Part shown: positions 1-8,031 of the stretch, in pieces
Numbering within the stretch: the stretch's first letter is position 1
Layout of the letters: every line of letters begins with the position of its first letter
Assembly: GCA_027482795.1 (NCBI GenBank)
Contig: JAIXVS010000249.1
Span: 1-8,939, forward strand
Direction: 5' to 3'
DNA length: 8,939 nt
DNA from: Rhodobacter sp.
Lineage (GTDB): Bacteria > Pseudomonadota > Alphaproteobacteria > Rhodobacterales > Rhodobacteraceae
Translations under genes and position numbers: made by a program
The notes under the pieces: model-generated
The model's database searches: none
Told to the model about the DNA's origin: nothing
The model's input: only the letters and a program-made list of their open reading frames with translations

Positions 1-162
1 ATATAGCTGTAAGATTTGGTTGCGGGGGTAGGATTAGTCGAAGCACCTACATTAGATTTCGTCGCTTGACAGGATCAGCTTACACTCGGTTTCTTGGCAG
101 ATTTCTTCGCTAGCTTTTGGGACTTGGTGCAGCAGTTCCGGTCACGAAGTGGGCTCCGCCTT
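1..162. other. Intergenic left flank, no gene recognised
   Basis: This is the stretch after the stop codon of the last operon gene, as far as the window edge. It has stops in the plus-strand frames and no convincing minus-strand reading frame. I see no strong GC-rich hairpin followed by a T-run, so no intrinsic terminator can be called. The plus-strand frame 1 reads an unidentified peptide (DLVAGVGLVEAPTLDFVA) between stops at about positions 13-66; it may be a gene remnant, but I do not recognise it. Bases 49-58 (ACATTAGATT) and 66-73 (TTGACAGG) recur, on the opposite strand, in the operon promoter region near 8587-8602. Confidence 0.5.
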
Positions 163-942
163 TCAGGCTCGCCGCCCGAACCCCATCAATTCCCGCGTGT
201 AAAGTTGTTCCGGAGCGGACATTATCCTTTCCGTGGCGCCGGCCTCTACAACGCCACCCCTCCGCATGACCATCAACTGTTCAGCAAGGTGTGCTACAAC
301 TTTCAGATTATGGGTCACAAACAGCATCGACAGGCCAAAATCAGCCTTCAAGTCCATCAACAGGTTCAAAATCTGCGCCTGAACTGACACGTCCAATGCC
401 GAAGTCGGTTCATCCAGCACCAAAAGACGCGGGTTTAGGGCCAAGGCTCTGGCGATGGAGACACGCTGGGCTTGTCCGCCAGACAATTCGCGCGCACGGC
501 GGGGCAAGAAGTCAGTCGGCAGGCCGCAGCGTGATAGAAGTAAAGCTATGCGGTCTTCCATTTCGGCTCCGGGCTTATCGCCGCGGGCCAAAAGCGGTTC
601 GGCCAAGATCTGCGCAATGGTCAGGCGAGGGCTAAGCGACAAAAACGGGTTCTGGGCAACAAAGCCGATAGAATGCCGCGCACGACGCAATGCGGGTCCG
701 TGGATCGCCAGCCAATCCTGACCGCCAAGGGAAATGGTGCCGCTTTCAACTGGAACCAAACGTAGCACTGCCCGCAAAAGGGTGCTTTTGCCCGAACCAG
801 ATTCTCCAACCACCCCCAGCGTTGACCCTGCGGGCAAAGACAGGCTCACCCGATCAACGGCGGGTTTAGAGGCTGCTGTGAACAGGCCACGGGGCTTGTA
901 TCGCACCACCAAATCGTGAACCATGAGAAGTGTCTCGGTCAT
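163..942 (-). CDS. ABC transporter ATP-binding protein, dipeptide/oligopeptide type (DppF/OppF-like)
   Basis: This is the second ATPase of the five-part importer, a 259-residue cytoplasmic protein that would pair with the upstream ATPase to drive the two permeases. All nucleotide-binding motifs are present: Walker A GESGSGKST (46-54), Q-loop Gln97, signature LSGGQAQR (153-160), Walker B LLVLDEPTS (173-181), SALD D-loop and H-loop His211. It lacks the long cysteine-bearing C-terminal extension of the partner ATPase and, at 259 residues, is shorter than many DppF/OppF proteins. The start is the ATG at 942: it overlaps the previous stop in an ATGA junction and has GGAGGG six bases upstream. A longer in-frame start at 1038 would add 32 residues of shadow sequence that do not look like ABC protein. 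It is the last gene of the operon. The family is certain, the substrate is not. Confidence 0.93.
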   Translation of the reverse strand: MTETLLMVHDLVVRYKPRGLFTAASKPAVDRVSLSLPAGSTLGVVGESGSGKSTLLRAVLRLVPVESGTISLGGQDWLAIHGPALRRARHSIGFVAQNPFLSLSPRLTIAQILAEPLLARGDKPGAEMEDRIALLLSRCGLPTDFLPRRARELSGGQAQRVSIARALALNPRLLVLDEPTSALDVSVQAQILNLLMDLKADFGLSMLFVTHNLKVVAHLAEQLMVMRRGGVVEAGATERIMSAPEQLYTRELMGFGRRA

Positions 943-1892
943 GGCGCACCCTCCGCCAAATGGCAGAGCCAGTGATGATCGTCCGATCCCCGCGCGGGCG
1001 GCGGTGCTCCGTGGCAAACTGCCGTGGCCACAGGGCACCGCAGTTCAAAGGCGCAACCAGATATGGTCTCGGTTGACGGCGGTATCTGCCCCTCTATCGC
1101 GGCCAACTTTTGCCCGTGCGGGGCGGCATCAGGGAGAGCGGCCAAAAGTGCAGAGGTGTAAGGATGACGCGGGCGGGTTAGGATTGCGCTTGCTGGGCCA
1201 GTCTCGACCGAAAGGCCAGCGTAAAGCACCGTGGCACGGTCACAAACCGCAGCCACAACATCCATGTCATGCGTGATCATCAGCACCGTCAGGCCCCGAT
1301 CCGCCACCAGTTTGCGCAAAAGCGCCAGCACTTGTGCGCCGACGGTAACGTCAAGGGCGGTGGTCGGTTCGTCCGCGATCAGGAAGTCAGCGCCAGTGGC
1401 AAGGGCTTGGGCGATGACGACCCGTTGCTGCATTCCGCCCGAAAGCTGGTGAGGATAGCGCTTCATCAACTTGGCAGCATCGGGCAGACCAGTTGCCGCC
1501 AGCAAGGCCGCTGCCGCAGCGGTGCGATCCTTTTTGCGCTGCTGGCTGTGGGTGAGCAGCACATCGTCCATCTGACGACCGATGGTAAGCACGGGGTTGA
1601 GCGCGGCGGCGGGGTCTTGGGAGATCAGCGCGATGCGCTTGCCGCGCAAGGCAGCGGCAGAAGTGGCAAGGTCTATCCGGTCAAACTTAAACACACGTGC
1701 CGCCACCTGCGCACCGGCAGGCGTTAGACCAAGAAGCGCCATCCCAATCATTGTTTTTCCACAACCGGATTCGCCGATCAGACCGTGGATCTCACCCTTT
1801 GCAATACACAGATCAATGCTGCGCACCGCCTGAACCGGCCCTGCGGGCGACGGGATCGTGACGGAAAGGCCCTGAATATCAAGGTGCGTCAC
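939..1892 (-). CDS. ABC transporter ATP-binding protein, dipeptide/oligopeptide type (DppD/OppD-like)
   Basis: This is the first ATPase of the importer, 317 residues from a GTG start at 1892. Motifs in order are Walker A GESGCGKT (40-47), Q-loop Gln92, signature LSGGMQQR (150-157), Walker B FLIADEPTT (170-178), and H-loop His208 in ITHD. The C-terminal oligopeptide-transporter domain follows (RHPYTSALLAALP, 242-254), with a Cys cluster at 280, 286, 293 and 310. In some Dpp/Opp ATPases this conserved cysteine set binds a 4Fe-4S cluster; here that is inference. The GTG start is chosen because the frame upstream of it is antisense-like shadow of the permease gene and because AAGGGGG precedes it at a good distance. 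The gene overlaps the upstream permease by 14 bases and the next ATPase by 4 (ATGA). Confidence 0.92.
   Translation of the reverse strand: MTHLDIQGLSVTIPSPAGPVQAVRSIDLCIAKGEIHGLIGESGCGKTMIGMALLGLTPAGAQVAARVFKFDRIDLATSAAALRGKRIALISQDPAAALNPVLTIGRQMDDVLLTHSQQRKKDRTAAAAALLAATGLPDAAKLMKRYPHQLSGGMQQRVVIAQALATGADFLIADEPTTALDVTVGAQVLALLRKLVADRGLTVLMITHDMDVVAAVCDRATVLYAGLSVETGPASAILTRPRHPYTSALLAALPDAAPHGQKLAAIEGQIPPSTETISGCAFELRCPVATAVCHGAPPPARGSDDHHWLCHLAEGAP
949..954 (-). promoter_or_regulatory. Ribosome binding site that sets the start of the second ATPase
   Basis: The minus strand reads GGAGGG followed by six bases and then ATG at 942. This near-perfect Shine-Dalgarno site, inside the end of the preceding gene, decides for the 942 start over the upstream in-frame start at 1038. 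Confidence 0.8.
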
Positions 1893-2718
1893 GGCGCTTG
1901 CCCCCTTCACGGTCGCGCAGCGCGTCGCCCAACACGCTAAAGGCCAGCGCCAAAAGGAAAATCGCGATACCGGGGGCAGTGGAAACCCACCAACGATCAG
2001 GGAAAAACTTGCGACCCTCGTCCACCATCTTGCCCCAATCCGCCGTAGGGGGCAGCACACCAAGGCCAAGGAACGACAGGGATGAGGCTGTCAAAAGCGC
2101 AGGCCCCACGTCCAAGGCCGCCTGCACCAATAAGGGGCGCGCCGCACTGGGCAGAATGTGGCGGATCAAGATGCGCCCCTGTGAGACGCCCATCACGCTG
2201 GCCGCCTCGACATAGGGCTGGCCGCGCAGCACCAGCACTTCGGCTCGGGCCATACGGGCATACCACGGCCACCAAGTGACAGCGACGGCCACAATGCTGT
2301 TCAAAAGCCCCGGCCCCAAGGCGGCGGCCAGCAGAACGGCTAACAAAAGTGCCGGAAAGGCAAGGAAGACATCCGTGATGCGCATCAGCGCCTCATCGAC
2401 CCAACCGCCGAAATAGCCTGCAAGAAGCCCCACTGGCAGACCAATTAGCAGCGAAAAGGCAACAATCAGAAGGCCTGCTGACATCGACACCCGTGCCCCG
2501 AAGATAACTCGACTTAGCACATCGCGGCCCAGATGGTCGGTGCCCAGCCAGAAGGTTGCTGCGGGGGGCTTTAGCTTGGCAATCACATTCGGGGTGCCCA
2601 TCCCCTGATCAGGATAAGGCGAAAGCCACGGCGCAAAAAGGGCCAGCAGCGCAAAGGTTACGATCAATGCCAGACAGAGCGTGCCGCCAAAGCCCAAGCG
2701 CCGGACAAACGCGCTCAT
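1879..2718 (-). CDS. ABC transporter permease, dipeptide/oligopeptide type (DppC/OppC-like)
   Basis: This inner-membrane permease of 279 residues forms half of the translocation channel. It has an N-terminal hydrophobic segment (about 13-31), then the DppC-type signature GTDHLGRDVLSR (59-70), a run of hydrophobic segments (about 80-101, 117-148, 196-221, 247-264) and the EAA cytoplasmic loop (171-190, EAASVMGVSQGRILIRHILP) that docks on the ATPases. Length and layout fit the BPD_transp_1 DppC family. The ATG at 2718 overlaps the stop of the upstream permease (ATGA). No strong Shine-Dalgarno site stands before it, so translation probably relies on coupling. The C-terminus is charged and overlaps the next gene by 14 bases. 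Confidence 0.93.
   Translation of the reverse strand: MSAFVRRLGFGGTLCLALIVTFALLALFAPWLSPYPDQGMGTPNVIAKLKPPAATFWLGTDHLGRDVLSRVIFGARVSMSAGLLIVAFSLLIGLPVGLLAGYFGGWVDEALMRITDVFLAFPALLLAVLLAAALGPGLLNSIVAVAVTWWPWYARMARAEVLVLRGQPYVEAASVMGVSQGRILIRHILPSAARPLLVQAALDVGPALLTASSLSFLGLGVLPPTADWGKMVDEGRKFFPDRWWVSTAPGIAIFLLALAFSVLGDALRDREGGKRRDAP
1902..1908 (-). promoter_or_regulatory. Ribosome binding site for the GTG-started ATPase
   Basis: The minus strand reads AAGGGGG nine bases before the GTG at 1892, inside the end of the upstream permease gene. It supports the GTG start over an upstream in-frame start at 2069, which would add 59 residues unlike the family. Confidence 0.6.
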
Positions 2719-3737
2719 GTCAATGCCACGCGCGGATCGACAAGGGTCTGGGTCAAGTCAATAACAAGGTTCATCATTACATAGCACAGCGTGACAACCA
2801 ACGTGGCGGCGGCAATAACGGGGAAGTCCTTGGATAAGATCGCCTCAGACACATAGCGCCCTAGGCCGGGCCAAGCGAAGATAATCTCGACCAAGACCGC
2901 ACCCGTTAGGGCATAGGCAAAGGATAGCCCGATCACGGTCAGCGCGGGCCCCACCGCATTGGGTAAAGCATGGCCGAACAAAATGCGCGGCGCCGAAAGG
3001 CCCAGCGCGCGGGCGGCCACGATGTGGCGGCCCGCCAAAATCTCGATCATCGCCGCGCGGGTCAGGCGCATTGCAATGCCAGCAGGATACGCCGCAAGTG
3101 TCAGCGCGGGCAGGATCAGATGCGCCAGCGCATCCAAGAAAACGGCCGGACGGCCAGCAGTCACGGCGTCGATCAGATTAAAGCCTGTGAGGAAAGGCAG
3201 CGGATCACTGATGGACATCTGCTGCGACAACCGCCCCGCCAAAGGCAAAATGCCAAGCCATTGCGAAAAGACCAGTTGCAACAGCATTGCAAAAAAGAAG
3301 GTCGGCATAGCGACTGACAGGATCGACCCAAGACTGCCAAGCCTGTCAAGCCAAGACCCGCGGCGCGCTGCCGCGATCACTCCCGCTGGGATGCCCAACA
3401 GCAAAGCCAAAAAAGTTGAAAATGAAGCCAGTTCTAGCGTAGCGGGCAGATAAACGCGCAGGTCTTGGGAAATCAGGCGGCGCGATTTATAAGATACGCC
3501 AAAATCGCCCGTCCCCATGGCGGTGGCAAAGCGGACAAACCGCTGCGGCAGGGGGGCGTCTAGGTCCAAAGTCACACGCGCCTTTGCTATCTGTTCAGCC
3601 GTTGGACGTGGCCCCGCATAAAGCGCTGCTGGGTCCGAGGGTACGACCTGTGCCACGACAAAGACAAGGAAAGTAACGCCCACGACCACAAAAACCGAAA
3701 GAAAGACGCGCCGCAGGGTGTATCTGACAAGATCCAT
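2715..3737 (-). CDS. ABC transporter permease, dipeptide/oligopeptide type (DppB/OppB-like)
   Basis: This inner-membrane permease of 340 residues is the partner of the following permease. It has the typical DppB start (MDLVRYTLRRVFLSVFVVVG, first membrane segment about 10-32) and the motif VVPSDPA at 31-37. A soluble loop runs to about 95, membrane segments follow (about 101-123, 137-165, 205-225, 264-286, 307-330), and the EAA-type loop is VAARALGLSAPRILFGHALP (240-259). The C-terminal DPRVAL ending is usual for the family. The ATG at 3737 has AAGGGGG (3743-3749) five bases upstream and lies 15 bases after the stop of the solute-binding protein gene, the only junction in the operon without an overlap. 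It ends in an ATGA overlap with the next permease. Confidence 0.94.
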   Translation of the reverse strand: MDLVRYTLRRVFLSVFVVVGVTFLVFVVAQVVPSDPAALYAGPRPTAEQIAKARVTLDLDAPLPQRFVRFATAMGTGDFGVSYKSRRLISQDLRVYLPATLELASFSTFLALLLGIPAGVIAAARRGSWLDRLGSLGSILSVAMPTFFFAMLLQLVFSQWLGILPLAGRLSQQMSISDPLPFLTGFNLIDAVTAGRPAVFLDALAHLILPALTLAAYPAGIAMRLTRAAMIEILAGRHIVAARALGLSAPRILFGHALPNAVGPALTVIGLSFAYALTGAVLVEIIFAWPGLGRYVSEAILSKDFPVIAAATLVVTLCYVMMNLVIDLTQTLVDPRVALT

Positions 3738-3752
3738 TGGCGCCCCCTTGTT

Positions 3753-5330
3753 CTAGCGGCTTAGCTCGTTGACGAAGACCACATGGCCATAGGCCGGATT
3801 GTCCTGATATCCTTTTACATCCGCCCGCATGATGTGGATGTTTGGCTTATCCAATATGAACACGGCTGCGTTATCGGCAATGACCATCCGCTGCGCTTCT
3901 TTGAACATCGCTTCCGCTTTGGTGCGATCCGTGCCCGACAATGCGGCGGCATCGTCGATCAATTTGTCGTAGTCGGGATTGCTGTAGTATCCAAGATTGT
4001 AAGCTGGCGCCTCTTCTGAGTGAAATAGGTTGAAGAGGTAGTCATAGGGGGTCACATAGGTTGGCCACCAGTACATCACAAAGATGTCCTGCGCTGCAGC
4101 AGGATCAGACTTTGCCAATTCCCACTGCGCTTCCCAAGCCATCGGCTGCAGGATCAGGTTAATGCCCAGTTGCGCAAGATTTGCTTTCCAAAGCTCGCCT
4201 GCCGTGGCTTCCAAAGTGTCTGACGTGGCATAGGTCATCACCAGTTCCAGATTGCTGTCAGTCAACCCCTCTTCGGCCAAAAGGGCCTTTGCGGCCTCAA
4301 GGTCTGTGTTGGGCACAGGCGCATCAGGGTCATGGCCCCAGATGCCCGAGGGGATCACCCCTTTGGCACGTGACCCAAGTCCAGACGTGCCAGCCGAGAC
4401 GACATCGTCATAGGGAAAGGCCAGTGACAGCGCCTGACGCACCTTAGGACGATCGAGAGGGGCTTTTTTGGTGTTGTACATCCCAAAGAGCGTTTCGAAG
4501 GATGGATTCACCACCACATTTAAGTCAGCGTTGGCCTTTAACGCGTCAAGGTTTTCATAGGCCAATCCATAGGTCCAATCGGCTTGACCACCTTCGATCA
4601 TGTTTTGATCCAGCACGGCATCCTCGACGATTTCAAACACGGCCGTGTCAAAAGCTCCTTCGGGTGCGCCGCCCCAATAATCGGCAACCCGCGTCAGAAT
4701 TGCGCGCTGTCCGGGTTCGTAGCGATCAATTTTGAACGGCCCGCTTCCGGCATCATTGCCCGCATTGAACCACGCATTGTCCTTGTCCATGGCGGCGGGG
4801 CTGATGATCCATGCCGCAAAGCCAGAGGCGGCGATCACGTCAAGCGGTTGGGGCGAAGACAGAGTGAATACCACTGTCGTCGGGTCAGGTGCCGTAATTG
4901 CCGTGACAGGCGACCAAATAAAGGCCGCACCACCCGCGATCTGTATTGTGCGTTCGATGGAACCTTTTACCGCTTCGGCGGTCAGGTCGGTGCCATCATG
5001 AAACTTAACACCCTCGCGCAGCTTGAACGTCCACGTCAAACCATCGGCCGATGTTTCCCACCCGGTCGCCAAAACCGGCGCAAGGGTTGCGGGCGCGTCA
5101 TCTTTGTCAGGGATATAGCGGGTCAGGCCTTCATAAACATTGGCGAGCACCGCGCCGTCGTTCGAAAAGGACGTTGCGGGATCCAGATCAGGAAAACCTG
5201 CCGGATGGGCCAAGGTGAATATCGGGCTGCCGTCTTGGGCCAATGCCATGCTCCAGCGCGGAATGGCCAAGGGAACTGATGCCGCAAGGGCGGAGAGAGC
5301 AGCGGATTTCAGAATGTCGCGTCTGTTCAT
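3753..5330 (-). CDS. ABC transporter solute-binding protein, family 5 (DppA/OppA-like), Tat-type signal
   Basis: This periplasmic protein of 525 residues captures the substrate and delivers it to the two permeases. The N-terminus is MNRRDILKSA followed by a hydrophobic stretch and ALA-QDG, which fits a twin-arginine (Tat) signal cleaved near residue 31. The mature part starts with the family pattern (TLAHPAGFPDLDPATSFSND) and carries the SBP_bac_5 hallmark FKLREGVKFHDGT at about 102-114. Length is normal for the family. The ATG at 5330 overlaps the stop of the DUF917 gene (ATGA) and is preceded by AGGAG (5338-5342) at seven bases. Family 5 proteins bind peptides but also many other solutes, such as nickel, haem, opines, sugars and glutathione, so the family does not name the ligand. 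The enzyme neighbours suggest a hydantoin-, lactam- or amide-like compound; that is inference. Confidence 0.94.
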   Translation of the reverse strand: MNRRDILKSAALSALAASVPLAIPRWSMALAQDGSPIFTLAHPAGFPDLDPATSFSNDGAVLANVYEGLTRYIPDKDDAPATLAPVLATGWETSADGLTWTFKLREGVKFHDGTDLTAEAVKGSIERTIQIAGGAAFIWSPVTAITAPDPTTVVFTLSSPQPLDVIAASGFAAWIISPAAMDKDNAWFNAGNDAGSGPFKIDRYEPGQRAILTRVADYWGGAPEGAFDTAVFEIVEDAVLDQNMIEGGQADWTYGLAYENLDALKANADLNVVVNPSFETLFGMYNTKKAPLDRPKVRQALSLAFPYDDVVSAGTSGLGSRAKGVIPSGIWGHDPDAPVPNTDLEAAKALLAEEGLTDSNLELVMTYATSDTLEATAGELWKANLAQLGINLILQPMAWEAQWELAKSDPAAAQDIFVMYWWPTYVTPYDYLFNLFHSEEAPAYNLGYYSNPDYDKLIDDAAALSGTDRTKAEAMFKEAQRMVIADNAAVFILDKPNIHIMRADVKGYQDNPAYGHVVFVNELSR

Positions 5331-6481
5331 AGCGGATCTCCTCTAGGGACTGGGTTAGGACTGTGGCCAGCCATATAGGCCGCCACGGGTGCAGGTTGGG
5401 TTGGTTCACCAAGCGGAACAAAGTCAAAATCATAGCCAAAGGCGCGCGGCCCCATCAGGGCCAAGGCCAGGTCCGTGCGTAATAACGCAGAGGCCGGCAA
5501 CGACAGGATCGCCACGCGCAACCCATAGCGTTGTTCTTCAGTCCCAATCGGGCGGCCCGTTTCAGAATCGACGATGCAGATCAGGTCTGGCACCATCGCA
5601 AGGCGCTTGTCGCCTTCGGTCGCCACCAGATATTCGTTCTGAATGTCGATCACTAAGGTGCGGCCCGCATCAGCGCCAAGCCCTGCCACAGTCAGCGTGC
5701 CGCGCACAAAGCCGCCGTCAATGCGGCGGCCAATGTCGGTGACTTTGCCCGTCATCAGGAAGGTTCCGCCCGCCTCGGCCAGAATGGCGGCGATCGGGTC
5801 GGTTTTGGCCTCGCGCGCGCGGATCACGGCGTCACCCAGTGTCCACGCTTGGCTGGTGGTATGGGCGATGCCGTAACGACGCACGAAATCGCCCGTCATG
5901 GGGGCCGTGGTCATGCAGGCGGTGCAACCCATGGCGACGGTGGCTGTGCGCATCAGTTTTTCCAGCATCTGAGGTGTTTTGGCCTGCGTGATGATTAGGG
6001 TGTTGCCATCAGCATCAGACAGAGCGGCAGGTTGGCTGGCTTGGCCATAGGCAAAAAAGCTGGTCATTTGCACTTCGGGAAAGGCGCGGCCCATCCCATC
6101 AGCATCGACGACTGGTAAATCCAAATGCGCTGCGGTGATCATCGGGTAGATGCCGTTGCCGCCGCCGACCTCGTCACCCAGCACGGCATCAACTTTGCGG
6201 CCTGTATGCGCCTCAATCGCTTTTAACACGCGCACGCCTTCGAAGCCTTCTTCCATCTTCTCGATGGAAACTGTCGGTGCGCCGATGCCCCCCAGTCCGA
6301 TGATTTGTGCATCGGGATCAAGATCAACAGGGCGGATCATGCGGATGCGTTTGCCTTCGCGCAGCAATTGCTTGGCGATCAGCATCTGCAAATAGGGGCT
6401 ACCACCGCCGCCCGTGCCCAAAATGCCAACGCCAATGGCAATGCGGTCGATGTCGGATTCTGTCAGGGTCCAGTAGGTCAT
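5327..6481 (-). CDS. DUF917-family protein (S-methyl-thiohydantoin desulfurase-type family)
   Basis: This is a 384-residue cytoplasmic protein with no signal peptide or membrane segment. The family is recognised from the glycine-rich N-terminus GTGGGGSPY (22-30), the block LGDEVGGGNG (101-110), the hallmark VVDADGMGRAFPEVQM (124-139) and the CTAC pair (Cys186, Cys189) in AMGCTACMT. These match DUF917; as I recall, the family was renamed after an S-methyl-thiohydantoin desulfurase, but that activity is not shown for this protein. DUF917 proteins typically sit beside, or are fused to, short HyuA-type proteins, as here. The gene overlaps the upstream HyuA-like gene and the downstream binding-protein gene by four bases each, and GGGGGAT precedes its ATG. 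I infer a joint catabolic reaction with the HyuA-like protein on the imported compound. Family call confident, reaction unknown. Confidence 0.85.
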   Translation of the reverse strand: MTYWTLTESDIDRIAIGVGILGTGGGGSPYLQMLIAKQLLREGKRIRMIRPVDLDPDAQIIGLGGIGAPTVSIEKMEEGFEGVRVLKAIEAHTGRKVDAVLGDEVGGGNGIYPMITAAHLDLPVVDADGMGRAFPEVQMTSFFAYGQASQPAALSDADGNTLIITQAKTPQMLEKLMRTATVAMGCTACMTTAPMTGDFVRRYGIAHTTSQAWTLGDAVIRAREAKTDPIAAILAEAGGTFLMTGKVTDIGRRIDGGFVRGTLTVAGLGADAGRTLVIDIQNEYLVATEGDKRLAMVPDLICIVDSETGRPIGTEEQRYGLRVAILSLPASALLRTDLALALMGPRAFGYDFDFVPLGEPTQPAPVAAYMAGHSPNPVPRGDPL

Positions 6482-8031
6482 AGTGCCAAATCCCCCACCA
6501 CTTTTGCCGCGATACGCACGGCGTTGCCGGGCAGATAAGACAGTGGTGTTTCTTCAAGTTCAGCAATTTGGATAGAGCTTGGATTTGCCCCCGCCTCAAC
6601 CGCACGCAGACGAGCTTCGGCCACAATGCCCTCTAGCGCCTTTTCGCGAGTTGTGCCTTCCATTGATACGACGCGGTCCACCTCGCCCGAGACCTGAGCA
6701 ATCGCGGCACCGATGGCATTGGCAGAGCCGAAATGATCGGGGCGCAGCGAAACTGAGGTGCCCGAAAGCAGCCCATCAATCATGACCGACCCACCCCCCA
6801 CCAGAACCGCCGGAACAGGATCGGCACTGGGTTTCATACGGTCGATAACGGTTTCGACATCTGATTTCATCTTGGCCAACGCAGCAGCGACCAGGGCCGC
6901 ATCAAGATGGCGGACGCGCGACGGATCGCCCAGGCTGATCAATCCCGCTGCTACGGCGATATCGGTGGCGGTCAATGTATCGCCACCAAAACATAGCGCC
7001 TTTTCGGGCAGACGAAATCCTACCGATTGAGGCCCAATCGCCAGTGGCGGGTCGGAATGAATCAAACTGCCCCCGCCAAGGCCAAAGGAAAACACGTCAG
7101 GCACACGAAAGTTGGTCGGGATGCCGCCGATCTCTGCACCCTCACTGCGGTTGCGCGGAAAACCTGCCACAAGCGTGCCGACGTCGGTGGTCGTCCCACC
7201 CACGTCCACAACCACGGCGTCGGAAAGACCGGTCAAGAAAGCCGCCCCACGCATAGAATTCGTCGGACCCGAGGCGATGGTGAAAACCGGATGCCGCTCG
7301 GCAAAGTCAGCCGACATCAGCGTGCCGTCATTCTGCGTCAGATACAGCGGGCAGGTCAGGCCAAGTCCGGCAAAGGCGGCGCGAAAGGCCCCGACCGTTT
7401 CGGCCCCAAGACGGTGCAGGCTGGCGTTCAAGATCGTCGCACTTTCGCGTGCCAAAAGGCCAGTACGCCCGATGCGGTGCGACAGGCTGACAGCAACGCC
7501 GGGAATTTCCTCTGCCACGATGGCACCGGCTGCCACCTCCATCCGGCTGTCTACTTGGGCAAAGACCGCGCTGATCGCGACCGATGCCACACGCTGCGCA
7601 CGCCAATTGCGGCAGGCGGCGCGGATGGCTGTGATGTCCAAAGCGGCTATAGGCGTGCCGTCAAAATTCACCCCGCCGCCCACCAAGGCAGCACCGCCGT
7701 CTACAAGATGCCGCAGTCTTTCGGGCCAATCTATCATCGGCGGCAAGGATCGGGTTGCAGCACCGCAAAGTCGCAAGACCCCGACCCGCTCTAGGCGCTT
7801 GCCCTCGACCACAGCATTTAGAAAATGCGTCGTGCCGATCATCACGCCGCCAACATCGCTTGCGCGCACTTTTGCGGACATCAGAACCGTACGAATGGCG
7901 GCGCCAACGCCGCTGGTCACGTCTTGCGTTGTGCCCGTCTTTATCGTCGCTAGAACCTTTACCCCCTGCAGCAGCGCGGCATCTGTATTGGTGCCGCCTA
8001 CATCAACACCTATCCGCAGCATTCCTGTCAT
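6478..8031 (-). CDS. Hydantoinase/oxoprolinase A-type ATPase (HyuA-like, short form)
   Basis: This cytoplasmic protein of 517 residues has the hydantoinase A N-terminal domain followed by the hydantoinase/oxoprolinase domain, an actin-like ATP-binding fold. Visible motifs are phosphate-1 DVGGTNTD (10-17), the THFLNAVVEGKRLERVGVL block (68-86), ASGPTNSMRGAAFL (253-266), phosphate-2 VVVDVGGTTTDVGTL (273-287), FGLGGGSLI (316-324) and the late nucleotide-binding block VLVGGGSVM (409-417). Family members use ATP to open lactam, hydantoin or related rings or to carboxylate ketones. Classical HyuA proteins are near 690 residues and work with HyuB; this one is shorter and is followed by a DUF917 gene, with no HyuB in the operon. 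The ATG at 8031 overlaps the regulator stop (ATGA) and has GGAAAG about eight bases upstream; an alternative ATG three codons later is possible. Confidence 0.88.
   Translation of the reverse strand: MTGMLRIGVDVGGTNTDAALLQGVKVLATIKTGTTQDVTSGVGAAIRTVLMSAKVRASDVGGVMIGTTHFLNAVVEGKRLERVGVLRLCGAATRSLPPMIDWPERLRHLVDGGAALVGGGVNFDGTPIAALDITAIRAACRNWRAQRVASVAISAVFAQVDSRMEVAAGAIVAEEIPGVAVSLSHRIGRTGLLARESATILNASLHRLGAETVGAFRAAFAGLGLTCPLYLTQNDGTLMSADFAERHPVFTIASGPTNSMRGAAFLTGLSDAVVVDVGGTTTDVGTLVAGFPRNRSEGAEIGGIPTNFRVPDVFSFGLGGGSLIHSDPPLAIGPQSVGFRLPEKALCFGGDTLTATDIAVAAGLISLGDPSRVRHLDAALVAAALAKMKSDVETVIDRMKPSADPVPAVLVGGGSVMIDGLLSGTSVSLRPDHFGSANAIGAAIAQVSGEVDRVVSMEGTTREKALEGIVAEARLRAVEAGANPSSIQIAELEETPLSYLPGNAVRIAAKVVGDLAL

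Noticed and set aside
66..94. Plus-strand promoter from TTGACA at 66-71
   Set aside because: No acceptable -10 box lies 16-18 bases downstream, and no gene follows on that strand.
94..387. Plus-strand frame beginning in the left flank
   Set aside because: Most of it is antisense to the last ATPase. The part outside that gene has no recognised similarity and starts only at TTG.
4584..5279. Plus-strand open frame of 231 codons
   Set aside because: It is antisense to the solute-binding protein gene, with no recognisable domain or convincing ribosome binding site.
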